Assembly: GCA_963556145.1 (NCBI GenBank) | Contig: OY744461.1 | Span: 6,396,891-6,460,890, forward strand | Origin: Hygrocybe punicea | Lineage: Eukaryota; Basidiomycota; Agaricomycetes; Agaricales; Hygrophoraceae | DNA length: 64,000 bases | Reading direction: 5' to 3' | Part shown: piece after piece, positions 1 through 12,033 of the stretch | Layout of the letters: each line of letters opens with the position of its first letter | Numbering within the stretch: the first letter of the stretch is position 1 | Notes under the pieces: generated by a model | Told to the model about the DNA's origin: nothing | Seen by the model: the letters and a program-made list of their open reading frames with translations, nothing else | The model's database searches: none | Position numbers and translations under genes: made by a program

Positions 1-717
1 CTCGATACGTCATCGACACAGACATCATCATCTGGTACAGCTTATGCTGTTCACATGTCTGACCTCGACTATCCCACCATCCTAGTTGGTTTTCCCTCCA
101 TACATTCCTTTGTTTTCCTTTATACCGACCTTGTCGCTATGTCCCCACTACCTCAGGACACTCTCATCACCAATCCTACGCTGGACGATACCCATCTTCG
201 ACCCGACCGTGCAATGCACTTGCCAGACTGCGCACTTGCCTGTTACAGCAAGTATGGACCCCGAATTGGCAATTATGCATGTCACATGACCTGATGACAA
301 ATCATCCGAGTCATCCGGACCTCACCTCTCTCTCAATGACACCCGGGCCTCCAGTTGGATCGCGAGAACATCGACATGAGGACGCCTCATGTACGCCTCA
401 TGGTGAACACATGGTAGAGTTGGACATGTTGTAGCTTCATGGTTGGATTCCCAACTCCCCTAAAGTCCATTCACTATATCTACTGTCCTTGTTGTTGGTT
501 CGGACTTTTTCTTCTTTCCTTTCCTTACGTTTAGTCTGGTTCTTGGGGCAGACCCCCTTATCTTGGGTAATCCCCACGGCTCGCAATGACTTTAGACCAC
601 GAACCCCCCCCTTGTAGCAGTGTTATCTGACAATGAAACTGCTGTTCTCCCCTCTGGAAACCGTCCCCCTGTTAAGTTGATTGTTGCTGGAGCCCGCTGC
701 AGAAGCGATCCGTAACA
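1..717 (+). repeat. 5' LTR (right part only, cut by window edge)
   Basis: This stretch is essentially identical to 4587-5303 (offset 4586) and ends in CGTAACA. The second copy extends left to a TGTTACG start at 3649, so the complete LTR is about 1,655 bp and this copy lost its first 938 bp to the window edge. The near-identity of the two copies suggests a recent insertion. No coding sequence is evident in it. Confidence 0.85.
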
Positions 718-1841
718 AAAGACTAAACGTTTCCCAACTCCCCCGACATTCAACTTTCGACATGAACGAACGAACCCCTTTCTCTCTCCTGAATCTCTCC
801 CTCGTCCTCCCCTACACCCTCTTCCTCTTCTCCTCCTCTCGACTTTATTCATCCCTCAACCCTGACCCCACATGAATGGACGAACAAACGATGCTAGCCT
901 GTTACTGACGCAGACCTGAAATCTGTTGATGTACACTAGCCACCTGGACCCCGAATGATTGTTGAATATTCTGAATGGTCAATCTCAAGACTGCCGCCCT
1001 GCGAATTATTCATGGTTCATCCATAATAATTGCTCAAGCCCAACCTGGAACCCGAATTGAAATAAATCCCTGACTAACGTCACCACTGTCATTCCGCTAC
1101 TTCAATATGATAATTACGACATGAAATGATGCAATGGACAAGACTTGTCATTGCCCCAGATGCAGAAGGACACTGCTAGACAAACCAATCACCGGAGGTA
1201 TCCCACCTTCATGACTCAAATATGTTTTGGTTGTACCAGACATATTACGACTCCCTCTCCCTAGACGAACCGAAATCAATGAACCCTTCAAACCGCCTTC
1301 CTTCCCTTCCTTCCACCTCCTCCCTCCCATCTCCTCACTAAATGCAGAAAGCCCCGAGAAAGCCAGTATGCATATGACACCCCGAATCCTGTGATGACTG
1401 TTACATGTTGTAACAAAGAGAAGTGGTTGATCTTAGTAGTCTGTTAATACAGATGAAAGGGGACCCTCTTTGTTTAACATGGACAAATGAACCACCAAGA
1501 CTATAATGATTGTAATGAACGGAACACATACAAAATGCCACTCCTTACCGATTTGGATAGCGCGGATCGGCATATCAGGTGATATCCCGCTACACACCCT
1601 CTTTTTCTGGGACTTTGATCCCCGATCATACATACGAATCCACGAGGCAACCAAGACCCTGGTACATGGACCGATCACTGGAAACTCCGACACGATGCTG
1701 ACAACGAGGCATGGTAATTACCGAAGACGGAAAACTTCTTAACACCACCCACTTGTCATCACCCTGGCCAACCTTTGCCCCCCAGACCATCCATACCCAT
1801 GGCCTGACCGCCGGTCCTGGAGTGACCCCTACGTTTGGTGT
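718..1841. other. Internal non-coding part of LTR element
   Basis: Between the left LTR and the first possible reading frame there is no frame with recognisable motifs. The sequence is C/T-rich at about 770-850 and otherwise unremarkable. It may hold the leader and packaging region of the element, which is inference only. Confidence 0.4.
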
Positions 1842-2171
1842 TTGCTCGACCGTCCTGACGACTGGGTTGACTATATTAGTTGGAACGATCCTCGCATCCC
1901 CCACCTGGTCACCATCCACGATATTTTCCTTGGTCCTATCTTACAGGAACTACATCGACTTCGCAACCGTCTACGGCCTACCATACAAAGAAATCGTCGT
2001 ATCCAGACCCTCATCCACGAATTACAAGTTCTCCTCGATTTTGACGTACCATTCCATCGACTTGTTGTTCGGATCCCCGCTCCTCGTCTTGCACCCGTAC
2101 CCCAGAATCATCGTGACACACGTATCGTCCAGCATCCTCGACACTGTCCCCACCGTCGACATCGACAATGA
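1842..2171 (+). CDS. Hypothetical ORF 1 inside LTR element
   Basis: An open frame of about 109 residues with a plausible protein composition (acidic and aromatic start, then Arg-rich; the end is His/Arg-rich). It shows no domain that I recognise. Its TGA overlaps the ATG of the next frame (ATGA at 2168-2171), an arrangement seen in retroelements that use termination-reinitiation or frameshifting, but chance is not excluded. There is no ATG at the very start, so the true start is uncertain. It could be a remnant of gag or an element-specific protein. Confidence 0.3.
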   Translation: MLDRPDDWVDYISWNDPRIPHLVTIHDIFLGPILQELHRLRNRLRPTIQRNRRIQTLIHELQVLLDFDVPFHRLVVRIPAPRLAPVPQNHRDTRIVQHPRHCPHRRHRQ

Positions 2172-2659
2172 GTCTCGACGTACCCTTTATCTTCGATGAT
2201 CTGGACAATGAGCTATATTTTGGTGCAGTGAACATTTGCGGTGAAGAACATCCGACTCCCCCCATTGATGACTTTGATGCGTACATGGACAGTCTCACTG
2301 ATCTTCCGACACCCCCTCGAAAAGTAACCCACCGACTGCATATAGAGATGGATGATGAATACCGAGCATGGTTGTATTCTCCACCTCTTGTCTCGCTCCA
2401 AACCCAGTCACGTCGCCGCTCTCCACTTCTTCCCCAATCCCAGAAAAAGAAACTCGACCGTGCACACCGTTCTGACGGCCATAACATGCAGAACAAACGC
2501 TCGAGACATGGGACCAAAGAACCCAATTATCATCGTCATGCTTTATTTCGTGCAATGCATGAGCGTATGGTGAAGGGGAAGGAGAATGACATCCATGGAT
2601 TGGATTGGAGATTGATGTTGTTTGTGAAAGGATACACCCCTGTCATGTATGATTCATAG
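2168..2659 (+). CDS. Hypothetical ORF 2 inside LTR element
   Basis: A 163-codon frame starting at an ATG that overlaps the previous stop. The N-terminal half is acidic (IFDDLDNELYFGA; PPIDDFDAYMDSLTD). A basic patch rich in Lys/Arg/His follows, and the C-terminus is hydrophobic. No known domain was recognised. The acidic-then-basic layout would suit a nucleic-acid-associated gag-like protein, but this is a guess. A 39-bp tandem duplication (about 2803-2880) lies shortly downstream, and a 26-bp motif containing ATATCCGAAACGATATAA occurs at both 2883 and 3270. Confidence 0.35.
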   Translation: MSLDVPFIFDDLDNELYFGAVNICGEEHPTPPIDDFDAYMDSLTDLPTPPRKVTHRLHIEMDDEYRAWLYSPPLVSLQTQSRRRSPLLPQSQKKKLDRAHRSDGHNMQNKRSRHGTKEPNYHRHALFRAMHERMVKGKENDIHGLDWRLMLFVKGYTPVMYDS

Positions 2660-2802
2660 AATGGACTTTTCCCTTGTATGTAAATGACCTCGACATTATT
2701 TACACCAACGAAAACACCCAGAAGAAGAAACAGAATACCCAGAAACAGAAGAGACAAAACAGAAATGGAACGGACAGATGGAACATGACCATAGAGAAAC
2801 AT

Positions 2803-2880
2803 GTAGCAGGTTCTCTCACCAGCTATACAAATAAGAGATGAAGCAGCAGGTTCTCTCACCAGCTATATAAATAAGAGATG
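2803..2880. repeat. 39-bp tandem duplication
   Basis: The unit containing AGCAGGTTCTCTCACCAGCT, followed by an A/T-rich half, occurs twice in a row with one substitution. It lies in the 3' internal region of the LTR element. The rest of 2660-3648 holds no coding frame with recognisable motifs. Confidence 0.7.
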
Positions 2881-3648
2881 AATATCCGAAACGATATAAA
2901 ATCTATGACCCCCAGACGCATGCATGATCGCTATAAGCCGTAGAACAAACCTTGATGTCTATGGACACCAGAACTGAACCAGAAGGATACTGGTTATCAA
3001 ACCAATGACCTCCAATCCCACACAGGAAAGGAACCCGATGTGCTACTGACCAATATGGCAGTAAATGCACCAGAAAAAGAAACAGTGAAGAATGAATCCC
3101 CATCCGAAACCCTTTGCCAATGTATAACTTGGAACTGGCAACTCTTTCACCTTCCCTATCCCGAATTCCCCAAACATCTTCTGACCGACACCAAACCCTG
3201 TTGCATTCATGGAATATGAAGAAATCTCGCACACCATTTGAGTGTAGGAAATCCACGATCAGTCAACAACACCGATATCCGAAACGATATAAATCTATGT
3301 TCATTCGAGTGTCCGTAATGACTATAAACTTCTGACATCCAGAACTCCCCTCATCCCCAAAACGCCGACCACCTACTTCTCTTCAAACCGATGACCCTTG
3401 AATAACCACCTGAACCCCGACAATCTCTCACTCCTTCCAGCCCTGACACCCTTGACGACTTAATAACGAAATAACAATGATCTCTGAATATCCACAATGA
3501 CAAAAAACAATTGGACGAACCCGAATATATTTCTTTTGTAACCCTTGTAACTCACGTCATTAAACTGTCTGTTCTTTCCTTGTAATTTTTTTTCCTTGTT
3601 CTTTGTTCTTCCGGTTAATCGGGACGATTCCCCTTGTTCCGGGGGTAT

Positions 3649-5303
3649 TGTTACGTTTCCAACTCCGCTTCCAACCCCGATGCCCATTCCGATACCCACC
3701 ATGACGATTCTGCACTGCACACCTTCCTTTTTCATTTCTTTTTGTCCTTTGTCTTCTTTTCAATGTCATTGTTTCTTCTTTTGGACATCCTTGTATTTTC
3801 TTGTTCTTGTTCTCTTCTTTCCCTTCTTCTAGAACAATCCAGACCGACCATGGACATATCCCACGTGACCTTGCTGTACCCGAATAGTCTCCTTGCCGAC
3901 GGACATCATTGCTATTGTCTTTTCCCTCGCCCTGACATATTGTTGACTTCATCCCACGACAAACCGATTCACAATGGCTGTACTCCCGACACAGCTCATT
4001 ACCGTAATTGTTATTGGCAGCATTGCCATCACCTTCCTGATTGGTTTCTACTTTGTTATGATCTATCTTTGGCATCGGCATCGAAACCCTTCCGCCATTG
4101 ATACTTCTGACTTCCACCTCAACAATATCTCGACACGTAATTGACAATTGCCATTCCCGGATATATGGTTTCCACTTTCGTATTCCATGCCTACCATTAT
4201 CCTCCCTGATGATCCGACGACATTCCTCACCTGCATGCGAACCCTGAACAATCCCCGATCACAAGACATTTCACTGTTCTCTCTAATCCGACCATTGCCG
4301 AAGCATATTCTTTTGGACTTCGACCACAGACCATATGACTTCCCAAACAGTGAACCAACCCCTATCGTATATTGTTCACACGACACCGCTTCAATGCAGT
4401 ACCCGACGACTTGTTCCCACAGCTTGTCACTCATGCCATGACTCGAAACCTGGACCCACGTTCATTTATCCTTTTCCATCTATAATCTTGATACCTCCCA
4501 CACTCGTTTACAATGATACCCTTTCTTGGACGAATACCGACATCAGGTGGACTGCATTGTTCCACAGACAGGACAAGACATTGCTCCTCGATACGTCATC
4601 GACACAGACATCATCATCTGGTACAGCTTATGCTGTTCACATGTCTGACCTCGACTATCCCACCATCCTAGTTGGTTTTCCCTCCATACATTCCTTTGTT
4701 TTCCTTTATACCGACCTTGTCGCTATGTCCCCACTACCTCAGGACACTCTCATCACCAATCCTACGCTGGACGATACCCATCTTCGACCCGACCGTGCAA
4801 TGCACTTGCCAGACTGCGCACTTGCCTGTTACAGCAAGTATGGACCCCGAATTGGCAATTATGCATGTCACATGACCTGATGACAAATCATCCGAGTCAT
4901 CCGGACCTCACCTCTCTCTCAATGACACCCGGGCCTCCAGTTGGATCGCGAGAACATCGACATGAGGACGCCTCATGTACGCCTCATGGTGAACACATGG
5001 TAGAGTTGGACATGTTGTAGCTTCATGGTTGGATTCCCAACTCCCCTAAAGTCCATTCACTATATCTACTGTCCTTGTTGTTGGTTCGGACTTTTTCTTC
5101 TTTCCTTTCCTTACGTTTAGTCTGGTTCTTGGGGCAGACCCCCTTATCTTGGGTAATCCCCACGGCTCGCAATGACTTTAGACCACGAACCCCCCCCTTG
5201 TAGCAGTGTTATCTGACAATGAAACTGCTGTTCTCCCCTCTGGAAACCGTCCCCCTGTTAAGTTGATTGTTGCTGGAGCCCGCTGCAGAAGCGATCCGTA
5301 ACA
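3649..5303 (+). repeat. 3' LTR, complete (1,655 bp)
   Basis: It starts TGTTACG directly after GGGGGTAT and ends CGTAACA, forming 7-bp inverted termini. Its last 717 bp repeat the window start. At 1.65 kb it is long for an LTR. Frames inside (for example 4335-4880) have no recognisable domain. Confidence 0.8.
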
Positions 5304-5331
5304 TTCCCCATAATCCTATCAAAATATTCAT

Positions 5332-7344
5332 TCATGACAAATGACACGTTCTTGAATCACTTACATCTCCGGTAAGGTCAATAATCACATTCACTTTCTC
5401 TGGCGCTTTCTTATAGTCATCCTCGTCATCATCGTCATCTTCATCCTCAAGATCATCACGTTTCTTGGACTTGGGATAACTTCTTGTCGACCAGCGAGTG
5501 GATCTTTTCTTCCTCCAATAGGACCTCCCTGGTGCAACCATGACTTTCTCTTCCTTCTGGACTTTCTCTGCCTTCTGCTTCTCCTTGCCTTTCGAAGAGT
5601 CCCCGACCTTGTCCAACATTTTGGCCTGGCTTCGGGTCAACATGGAGCTCTGTCCACCTGAAGCAAGCTCCTTCGATGGTCCACCCCTCTTCTTCCTTGT
5701 TAATTTCAATTGAAGTGGTTCATCATCGCTGGACAGAGGGTTGCCTGATGCAGGCTTGTCATTCTTTGCCTTGGGGTCTGTTGGAACATTTTGTTTCATT
5801 GCCACTGTAAGCTGACTAGCAGAGTTGGTCAGGTCATCCACTTCCTTATCTTGCAACATCTGTTGTCAGTCCCAGCGATAAATGTAGAGACTGGCGGCGT
5901 ATCTTACTGTCAAAACAAAACCAACTGAAGTCCTGTTCCGTTCCCTGGACACTGTCCTCCAACAAATCGTATTCTTGGAGGAATACATTCAGCTCCTGCA
6001 TCGCCGAAGATCCTAAACATATTCTTGTAATGGCCCTCCAAAGCGCCCTCTCCATTTCGGCAAGGAATGGAGGCCTTTCATTGCCCAAGGCAAATGTGAG
6101 CTTGTGCTTATGTTAACTACGTCCAAGTTGGCACAAATAATGGACTCACTGCCATGAGAGATGGCCGTGCATGAGATTCATGATTGAAACGTCATGGGAG
6201 AAGAGTAATTATGGGCGACAGTGTGAGGCTTAGGTGGAATAGATTTCTCATCCGATCATACATTAAACCTCCGAAGGACTTGGTGGTGAGGGCATTGACA
6301 AATGAGTCTTGCAATGGTAGATCAACACTCTTGGCTGTCCTGAAACCATGTGAATTATTTATTTGCGGCAGGCGTAATGTGATTGTAACGCAATCCCGAC
6401 CTCTGTAACTTCTCCACCCATGTTGTGAAGTCGCAGTCTACATATGAGTTGCCCTGTTTTTGTACAAAATCCGACACACGTTTCATATAGGACATACGTC
6501 ACATACCTGGCCAAACCACGTGAATGAGAATGCAAGAAGCTCTAGATTGAGGAGGATCTGGTTGACGTCGGAGGATTCGAGGTTGACAGATGCACGGTAA
6601 AGGATCCGGATGTTCATTTCTACTTCTTTTTGGGCTGGTGTCAAGTGTGCTGGGAGAGCGACTGCAAAGATAGGGATGGTGTCCATACTGGCCACCACTT
6701 TCTGCGGCACTGCCACAGCTGAAACACCCACCACTTCTTGATCTTGTTGCGTGATTAATAGACTTTTGCATGTCATACGAAGCTTCGTGATCGGCTTACT
6801 CCAGTCTCTCAGAAATTTGTAGAGCTTCAAGACGGTGTGCAAACATCAACTTAAAACGTCTGCCCAAATGTGAATGGTGAACTCACCTTGGTCAACTTCT
6901 CGCTCATCTCTGGTTTCGCTGATCTCTGAATTACTTTGAAACTTGGATGACGAGGCAACCCAACAGCGTCCATGAGCTTATCGAGCAGGGTATAGCGAAG
7001 GATTGAGTGAGCATCTACCAGGAGGTCATTCCGGTACACAGTAGTCCACCTTGCCACATCACGCATAGCAGAGCCATCAGCAGAGAGGTATTCTTGGATG
7101 GTTTGGGCTTTACGTGAGATTTCACCTGTGGGATTCACATAATCCAATTGCTTTGCCAGGGCCTAGCAGACAAGTTGACCGTCAATGTTACAAGGTGGGA
7201 GATTTGACGCACCATCACAGCCAAGGTGGACGGTGTGTTTCCTAGAGCAGACTGATTGCCAATTAAGGTTACGATAGCCTTCTCAAGTGAATCTTCAGCA
7301 AGAGGCGTGCCATTGACCCATGGGAAGTCCTGGAACACATTCAT
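5332..7344 (-). CDS. Accessory multi-exon gene of the KDZ region, function unknown
   Basis: Minus-strand coding segments lie at about 7135-7344 (starts MNVFQDFPWVNGTPLAED), 6851-7147, 6483-6842, 5846-6088 and 5332-5859, separated by short gaps that look like introns of about 50 nt. An exception is a 395-bp gap (6089-6482) with no frame I can join. The middle part looks helical (LSADGSAMRDVARWTTVYRN). The C-terminal part is low-complexity, with Lys/Arg-rich blocks, a run of Asp/Glu (DLEDEDDDDDEDD) and a final IIDLTGDVSDS, as in a nuclear chromatin- or SUMO-associated protein; a hydrophobic stretch followed by acidic residues can be a SUMO-interaction motif. I do not recognise the family. Exon joins are approximate. 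Confidence 0.45.
6089..6482. other. Gap within accessory gene, content unknown
   Basis: No reading frame or repeat that I recognise. It may be a larger intron or an old insertion separating the segments at 5846-6088 and 6483-6842. Confidence 0.3.
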
Positions 7345-7818
7345 GCTTCAGAAATTACTGCCAGACATTACAGACGCATGTAGAGAAGTGATTGACGGCG
7401 CCGAGGTGCTTGCTGATGACGACATTGCCAAAATGTTCAATTCAAGTGTATCTGAGAGCAATTCAAGAGAGGCTGAGGCTAGATGATAAGGGTGCAGAAG
7501 GTATAAAAAAAAATGACATGTCACGGTTTACTGTGATCACGTGTGACCACATCACGTGAATTGCCACATTTAAGTACACATTTCGAATTGACTGAGTTGT
7601 CAATGTGACAGAGTTATCAATGTAAAGCCATGGAAATTCTCCGAACACTGTCTAACACTGTCTAGCTATCTGTTAGTTGAAACTCATAGGCCTTCGTCGT
7701 CCGTGAATGAGGATAACAAGATTTAGTTCCACAGAGGTTTCTGACTACAGTCGTACAAAGCATGCAACGGTAGCCGTCGTACTTTGACATTAGGATGATA
7801 TCTCCCTTGGCACAATAG
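7345..7818 (-). promoter_or_regulatory. Probable upstream region of accessory gene with CACGTG boxes
   Basis: This intergenic stretch lies between the oxygenase gene end and the next minus-strand start. At 7530-7560 it contains GTGATCAC and two E-box-like sites (TCACGTGTGACC and ATCACGTGAA). Similar TCACGTG/CACATGTGAC words recur at 12190-12220 and in the divergent promoter at 13209-13309, which suggests shared control. This is inference from repetition only. Confidence 0.3.
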
Positions 7819-9434
7819 CTAATTCCATCTCCATTCCTGTGATGCCCGAAACTCTGCATTCATCTCCCTTGCAAACACATTGTGTCGGCTCCAGGTGGGC
7901 TTGTCAATGTTGAGACGGTCATGTACCATGTTTCGCATATAATGTGTCATGCATATTCTTTCACTGCCCTCCCATCTGCCTACACTGTGACTGAGAACCT
8001 TGCCACAAATTTCGATAACAGTTCCTGGCAAATAAGAGAACGTAGCATCCAACTCAGGGATGGCTAGTTCCGCGTTTGTATGTGTCCCACAACTCGCCAG
8101 CAAATCATACCATTCTGGACACCCTCCAGCATCTCTGTGTTGAGTTGTAATCCTGTTAACAATAACGGCAATTCCAGTGTAAACAGATGTCCACTCCTTA
8201 GCATTTTCATGTGTTTCCACGTTCTCGATCGTTTCCCCATCCCGGATTTTCGTCACAGCCAGAAGGCCAGCTGTGTACAATGACTGATGGCTCAACGCAG
8301 TAATTGCGTTGAAGATCAACTTGCTGGGTTCTATTGCAGCCATCCACATGGTGGCTTCAGTTGTTCGAAGAGTTGTCGACGTGATCAACCTATCGGTAAG
8401 TCGCTGAAAAAACAGGCGGTCAGCTCATGTAAAACAGACGACTAACTAAAGGTGTTACCTCTCTACCCTGAGCAAACCATGCTGCGGCGAAATCCACTGA
8501 TCCTGGGTGAAATCGTGGGTTTGGAGGTGGAAAGAAAATGTTTGGATCTTTCCTCCATAGTGGATCTTTCCCTTTCTCAAGTTTTTTGAGGGACTCGGAG
8601 TAGGATTCTTCCAGAATTTCGGTTATCATTTCAGCACTGACATTCAATTCCTCCTGTGTCGCAGTGGGTACTGTCAAAAACCATATTTCCGGGGGGCAAG
8701 TGACTCACAATATGTCTTGGAGTTACAACATCAGGTAGATACCAGACCAAAATTGAACCACACGTGTCGATTACTGTAGCTGGTTCATTCACATGTCCGA
8801 TGTGAATCTCCTGAAAAAACCTGAGTAGGTTTTCATTGTCAGCATCCGAAGTGTCCTTGATATTCTTCACTCGATTTGCCAGTCTATTCGCATCCAAGGG
8901 CACAATTACTTTGAGGCAAGATGTCAGTCTAAATATGCTGACTTTCATGGCAGCAATGTACTAGGGTTCAAAATTGCGGCTGCCACAGTGAGGAGAACCC
9001 TCTCCAGTTCGGATTCTGAGACCATTTCCGACTTGGAGAATGTTTCGCAATCTGGGGCCGAATCTCCCAAGACCTTGCTAACTGGAAGCTGATCCCTCAG
9101 CATCATCAAACGTGATCTACAAAACATGTAAGATATGACATTGAAGCAGCATGGATCTGACCTCAGCCGTTTGCATTCCTCTACAGGAGACTTTGGAGGG
9201 CGCATGCCCGACTTCCTATAATACGATGTAGTGTTTGATAGGATTCTTCTCAGCCTCATCCACATATGTTTCTTTAGATTTGGAGCCAGACCACAATCCT
9301 TTGTTTTCATGTTGACGGAAAGCGAGGCTTCCATTGCCTTGGATTGTGCATTCTTTGAGGGGATTCTGTCGGTGTACATAATGGTTGAGAAGTGAGATTG
9401 GTTGAGAATTGGGAAGGTCGGTTTTAGTACACAT
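7819..9434 (-). CDS. TET/JBP-like 2-oxoglutarate/Fe(II) dioxygenase (PF20515-type), multi-exon
   Basis: The exon starting near 8403 and ending at 7819 carries the oxygenase core. In its 189-residue frame (from 8388) I see the HxD pair as H84-R-D86 (VNRITTQHRDAGG), a conserved Trp/Asp stretch (PEWYDLLASCG), the PGTV turn (FSYLPGTVIEICGKVLSH) with distal His H134, and Arg144 in WEGSERICMTHYMRN. These match the metal-binding H, D, H and the 2-oxoglutarate-binding Arg of the fungal TET/JBP family, which oxidises 5-methylpyrimidines in DNA. Upstream exons are at about 8449-8677, 8706-8914 and 8965-9434, with introns such as GTGAGTC...GACAG and GTCAGATCC...TTGTAG. The start is uncertain (ATG at 9379 or 9434). 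The catalytic residues look intact. A gene for 5mC oxidation next to a KDZ transposase fits the known linkage. Confidence 0.7.
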
Positions 9435-9689
9435 GGTGGCCTCGAGGCGGTATAATTTAATATGGTGTTATTATGGTTAGAACTTTTAGCATTTAATAAT
9501 TTGCTGCGTACAGCGATTTCGCCATGTCACAAGAACGACCAACTATGATATAACACACAATATAGCACAAAAAATGGCAATGCCAAGCAGATTCAGTGTA
9601 TATACATATACAGACCATGCACATTTACAACCTGATTGATACCTGTGCCATTTGGTGAATGATAGAATAGTCAAAAGTACAGCAAGACT

Positions 9690-10720
9690 TACTTTTCTTG
9701 ACGTCAACAAGGCCACCAGGCCCACTACAGGGAGGTTGCCTGGCAAGGAAATCAGGGGGATTCACCCGCCCTTTCATTCCAGGTTGACCAGCAGCGGCAA
9801 GCGCCCATGTCTGAGGATGGGCCACCACCGGTTTGGCATGCACTGATGCCACAACTTGCGCTATGAAGGAGTGGTCTGAAATAAGTAAAATTGTCAGCAA
9901 GCCTATTCGCCACGACAAAACATGATGGACAGAGCAGCTGTAATGAAAGGGAATCACTACTATAAGACGACGTATATCACCTGTGAGTCAACCTGTCAAC
10001 ATGGGTAATATTAAAATGAGCAGACACACACCTCGGTTGTAGCCAGGAATACCGCCAGGCCCACTGCAAGGAGGTTGCCTGGCAAGGAAATCAGAGGGAT
10101 TTACCCGCCCTTTCATTCCAGGTTGACCGGCAGCAGCAAGCGCCCATGTCTGAGGACTGGCCACCACCGGTTTGGCACGCACTGATGCCACAACTCGCGC
10201 TCATGGATAACTTATCTGAAAGCAGTAAAATTGTCAGTAAGCCTATTCACCGCCACAAAACATGATGGAAAGAGCAGCTGTAATGAAAGTGAATCACTAC
10301 TAAAAGTGCAATATTACAATGAGAAGACACACACCTTGGATGTAAACGGGTATACCACCAGGCTGCAAGGAGGTTGCCTGGCAAGGAAATCAGGGGGATT
10401 CACCTGCCCTTTCATTCCAGGTTGACCAGCAGCAGCAAGCGCCCATGTCTGAGGACCTGCCACCACCGGTTTGGCACGCACTGATGCCACAACTCGCACT
10501 CATGGATAACTTATCTGAAAGCAGTAAAATTGTCAGTAAGCCACACACCTTGGATGTAAATGGGTATACCGCCAGGCCTGTTGCAAGGAGGTTGCCTGGC
10601 AAGCAAATCGGTGAGATTCACCCACCTTTTCATTCCAGGTTGACCGGCGGCAGCAAGCACCCATGTCCGAGGACCGGCCACCATCGGTTTGGCACATACT
10701 GATTCCACAATTAATGCATG
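9690..10720 (-). repeat. Four tandem exon-like modules (minus strand)
   Basis: Four copies of a module read on the minus strand as variants of KPVVAGPQTWALAAAGQPG followed by MKGRVNPPDFLARQPPC (about 9690-9860, 10040-10205, 10330-10515 and 10545-10720). At least two are flanked by splice-like borders: an acceptor TTTCAG before ATAAGTTATCC and a donor AAG/GTGTGTGTC. The frame is kept in all four, although the flanks diverge. This suggests duplicated exons, either of a repeat protein or the 5' part of the oxygenase transcript. I do not recognise the protein family. Confidence 0.55.
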
Positions 10721-10853
10721 TGGAAACCTTGGCAGGAAGCTGTAGAAGATCAATCGCAGTGACAAACAATCAGTCACTTATGAATATTCTAAGTGAATGG
10801 CATTCAGCAGAGACATAACAAACCACTCACCATTCGGGTAGAAGAATGATATG

Positions 10854-12018
10854 TTACGAGTTCTTTTAATTTATTAAAAGACTCGTTCTTTATGAGACCT
10901 GGTTCAGTGAGGGTTCGTAATTAATTAATTAATTGATTGATTAATTAATAAAGTTGATCGCCTATAGAGAAAAATTTTTTGGGCAAGAGTTGTGATTCTA
11001 CTTCTGATACTGGAAAATCAAATACAGTTGGGGCCATGGGTGGACAAGCTTACATAAGCATCCAAATATAGGTTGTTGCACAAAAGATAAATTACCTTCC
11101 AATTATATTCAAAATATTCGTACTGGTCTCAATTCTTATCAGAATCGGCTGAAAATCGAACTGCTGACTAATATTAACATTTCGGGTCAGACGTGACAGT
11201 CACTTGTGACCAGTCTAACCATATCAGGTAATTTTTGATATTATATAGCAAATTTTTTGCTGATCACAATGGTGACAGTCATATGTGACCAGTCTAACCA
11301 TATAAGGCAATTTTACACTATATATGCTAAATTTTGAGGTGATCACAGGAGTCATAGTCACATGTGACCACCGTTACTATATATAGATATATCAGCCATA
11401 TAAGCTGAAATTAGTATAACTCAGATGATATAATGATATTTTTACTTGAACCATATAATTTAATGTGATATCGCTGTATGTATTATATGCTAATTATAGA
11501 TTTCAAGCACAATCACCTATCGATGTTTGTAATAATCATACAAATAAAAATCCAGTGACAGAAACGAGACTTTGTTCATGCCATATGCAACATTGGCCCA
11601 CTCAAGCATAGCTGTCTTCATATTATCATCTGTTGTGCAGCAAGGTTATAGAGGAGTAGGGTTGAGCAAATGTAAGTCAATTGTTATTATGCTGTTTAGA
11701 GGCAGTTGTATTTGACAGTTGACCTGTTGCTCTCTCTTTTGGCTAAGAATATTGCATAATGATGAAGCAAAGAAGACATGACAGTAGAAGAGACGGTCAA
11801 TGAACACTCAAGACACACCATGTAGTTTTATTTTTTCTACTTTTTATGTTGCTATGGTGAGAGGTGGGCTTATCAATATACAACATATACTATATGTCTT
11901 ATACCACATGTAACATGCTTTATGCAATTTAATGTTATTGTTTAACTTATCATGAAAGTGAGGAGGGGAAAAAAAGAACTCGTTCATGCCATGCGAAGCA
12001 CTGGCCCACTAAACAAGT
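10854..12018. mobile_element. Hairpin-ended non-coding element, copy 1 (1,165 bp)
   Basis: Shares its entire length and both borders (TTACGAGTTC... to ...AAACAAGT) with 19675-21016. One end is a strong hairpin at 10856-10886: ACGAGT(t)CTTTTAAT, loop TT, ATTAAAAGACTCGT. Near the other end AAAAGAACTCG repeats the hairpin arm in inverted orientation (11972-11983). Inside are several copies of a word like GTCACATGTGACCAGTCTAA spaced about 75 bp apart, and a subterminal duplication of TTCATGCCAT...TTGGCCCACT (11575 and 11983). There is no coding capacity. The flanks show no target duplication. These traits suggest a non-autonomous Helitron/Helentron-type element, but ends of the classical TC/CTRR kind are not clear. 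Confidence 0.65.
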
Positions 12019-12033
12019 AACCTAAAGTGCGTG

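Larger units (their letters stand above)
1..5303 (+). mobile_element. Non-autonomous long-LTR retrotransposon
   Basis: Two LTR copies flank an internal region of about 2.93 kb (718-3648). The right LTR begins TGTTACG after a short G-run (3641-3645, possible polypurine tract) and ends CGTAACA, giving 7-bp terminal inverted repeats. I see no zinc knuckle, protease DTG, RT or integrase motif inside, so the element must rely on another element's proteins. A TGG-type tRNA primer site right after 717 is not obvious, so priming may be unusual (self-priming is one possibility). The target-site duplication cannot be checked because the left end is outside the window. A large-retrotransposon-derivative (LARD-like) copy is the best description. 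Confidence 0.7.
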
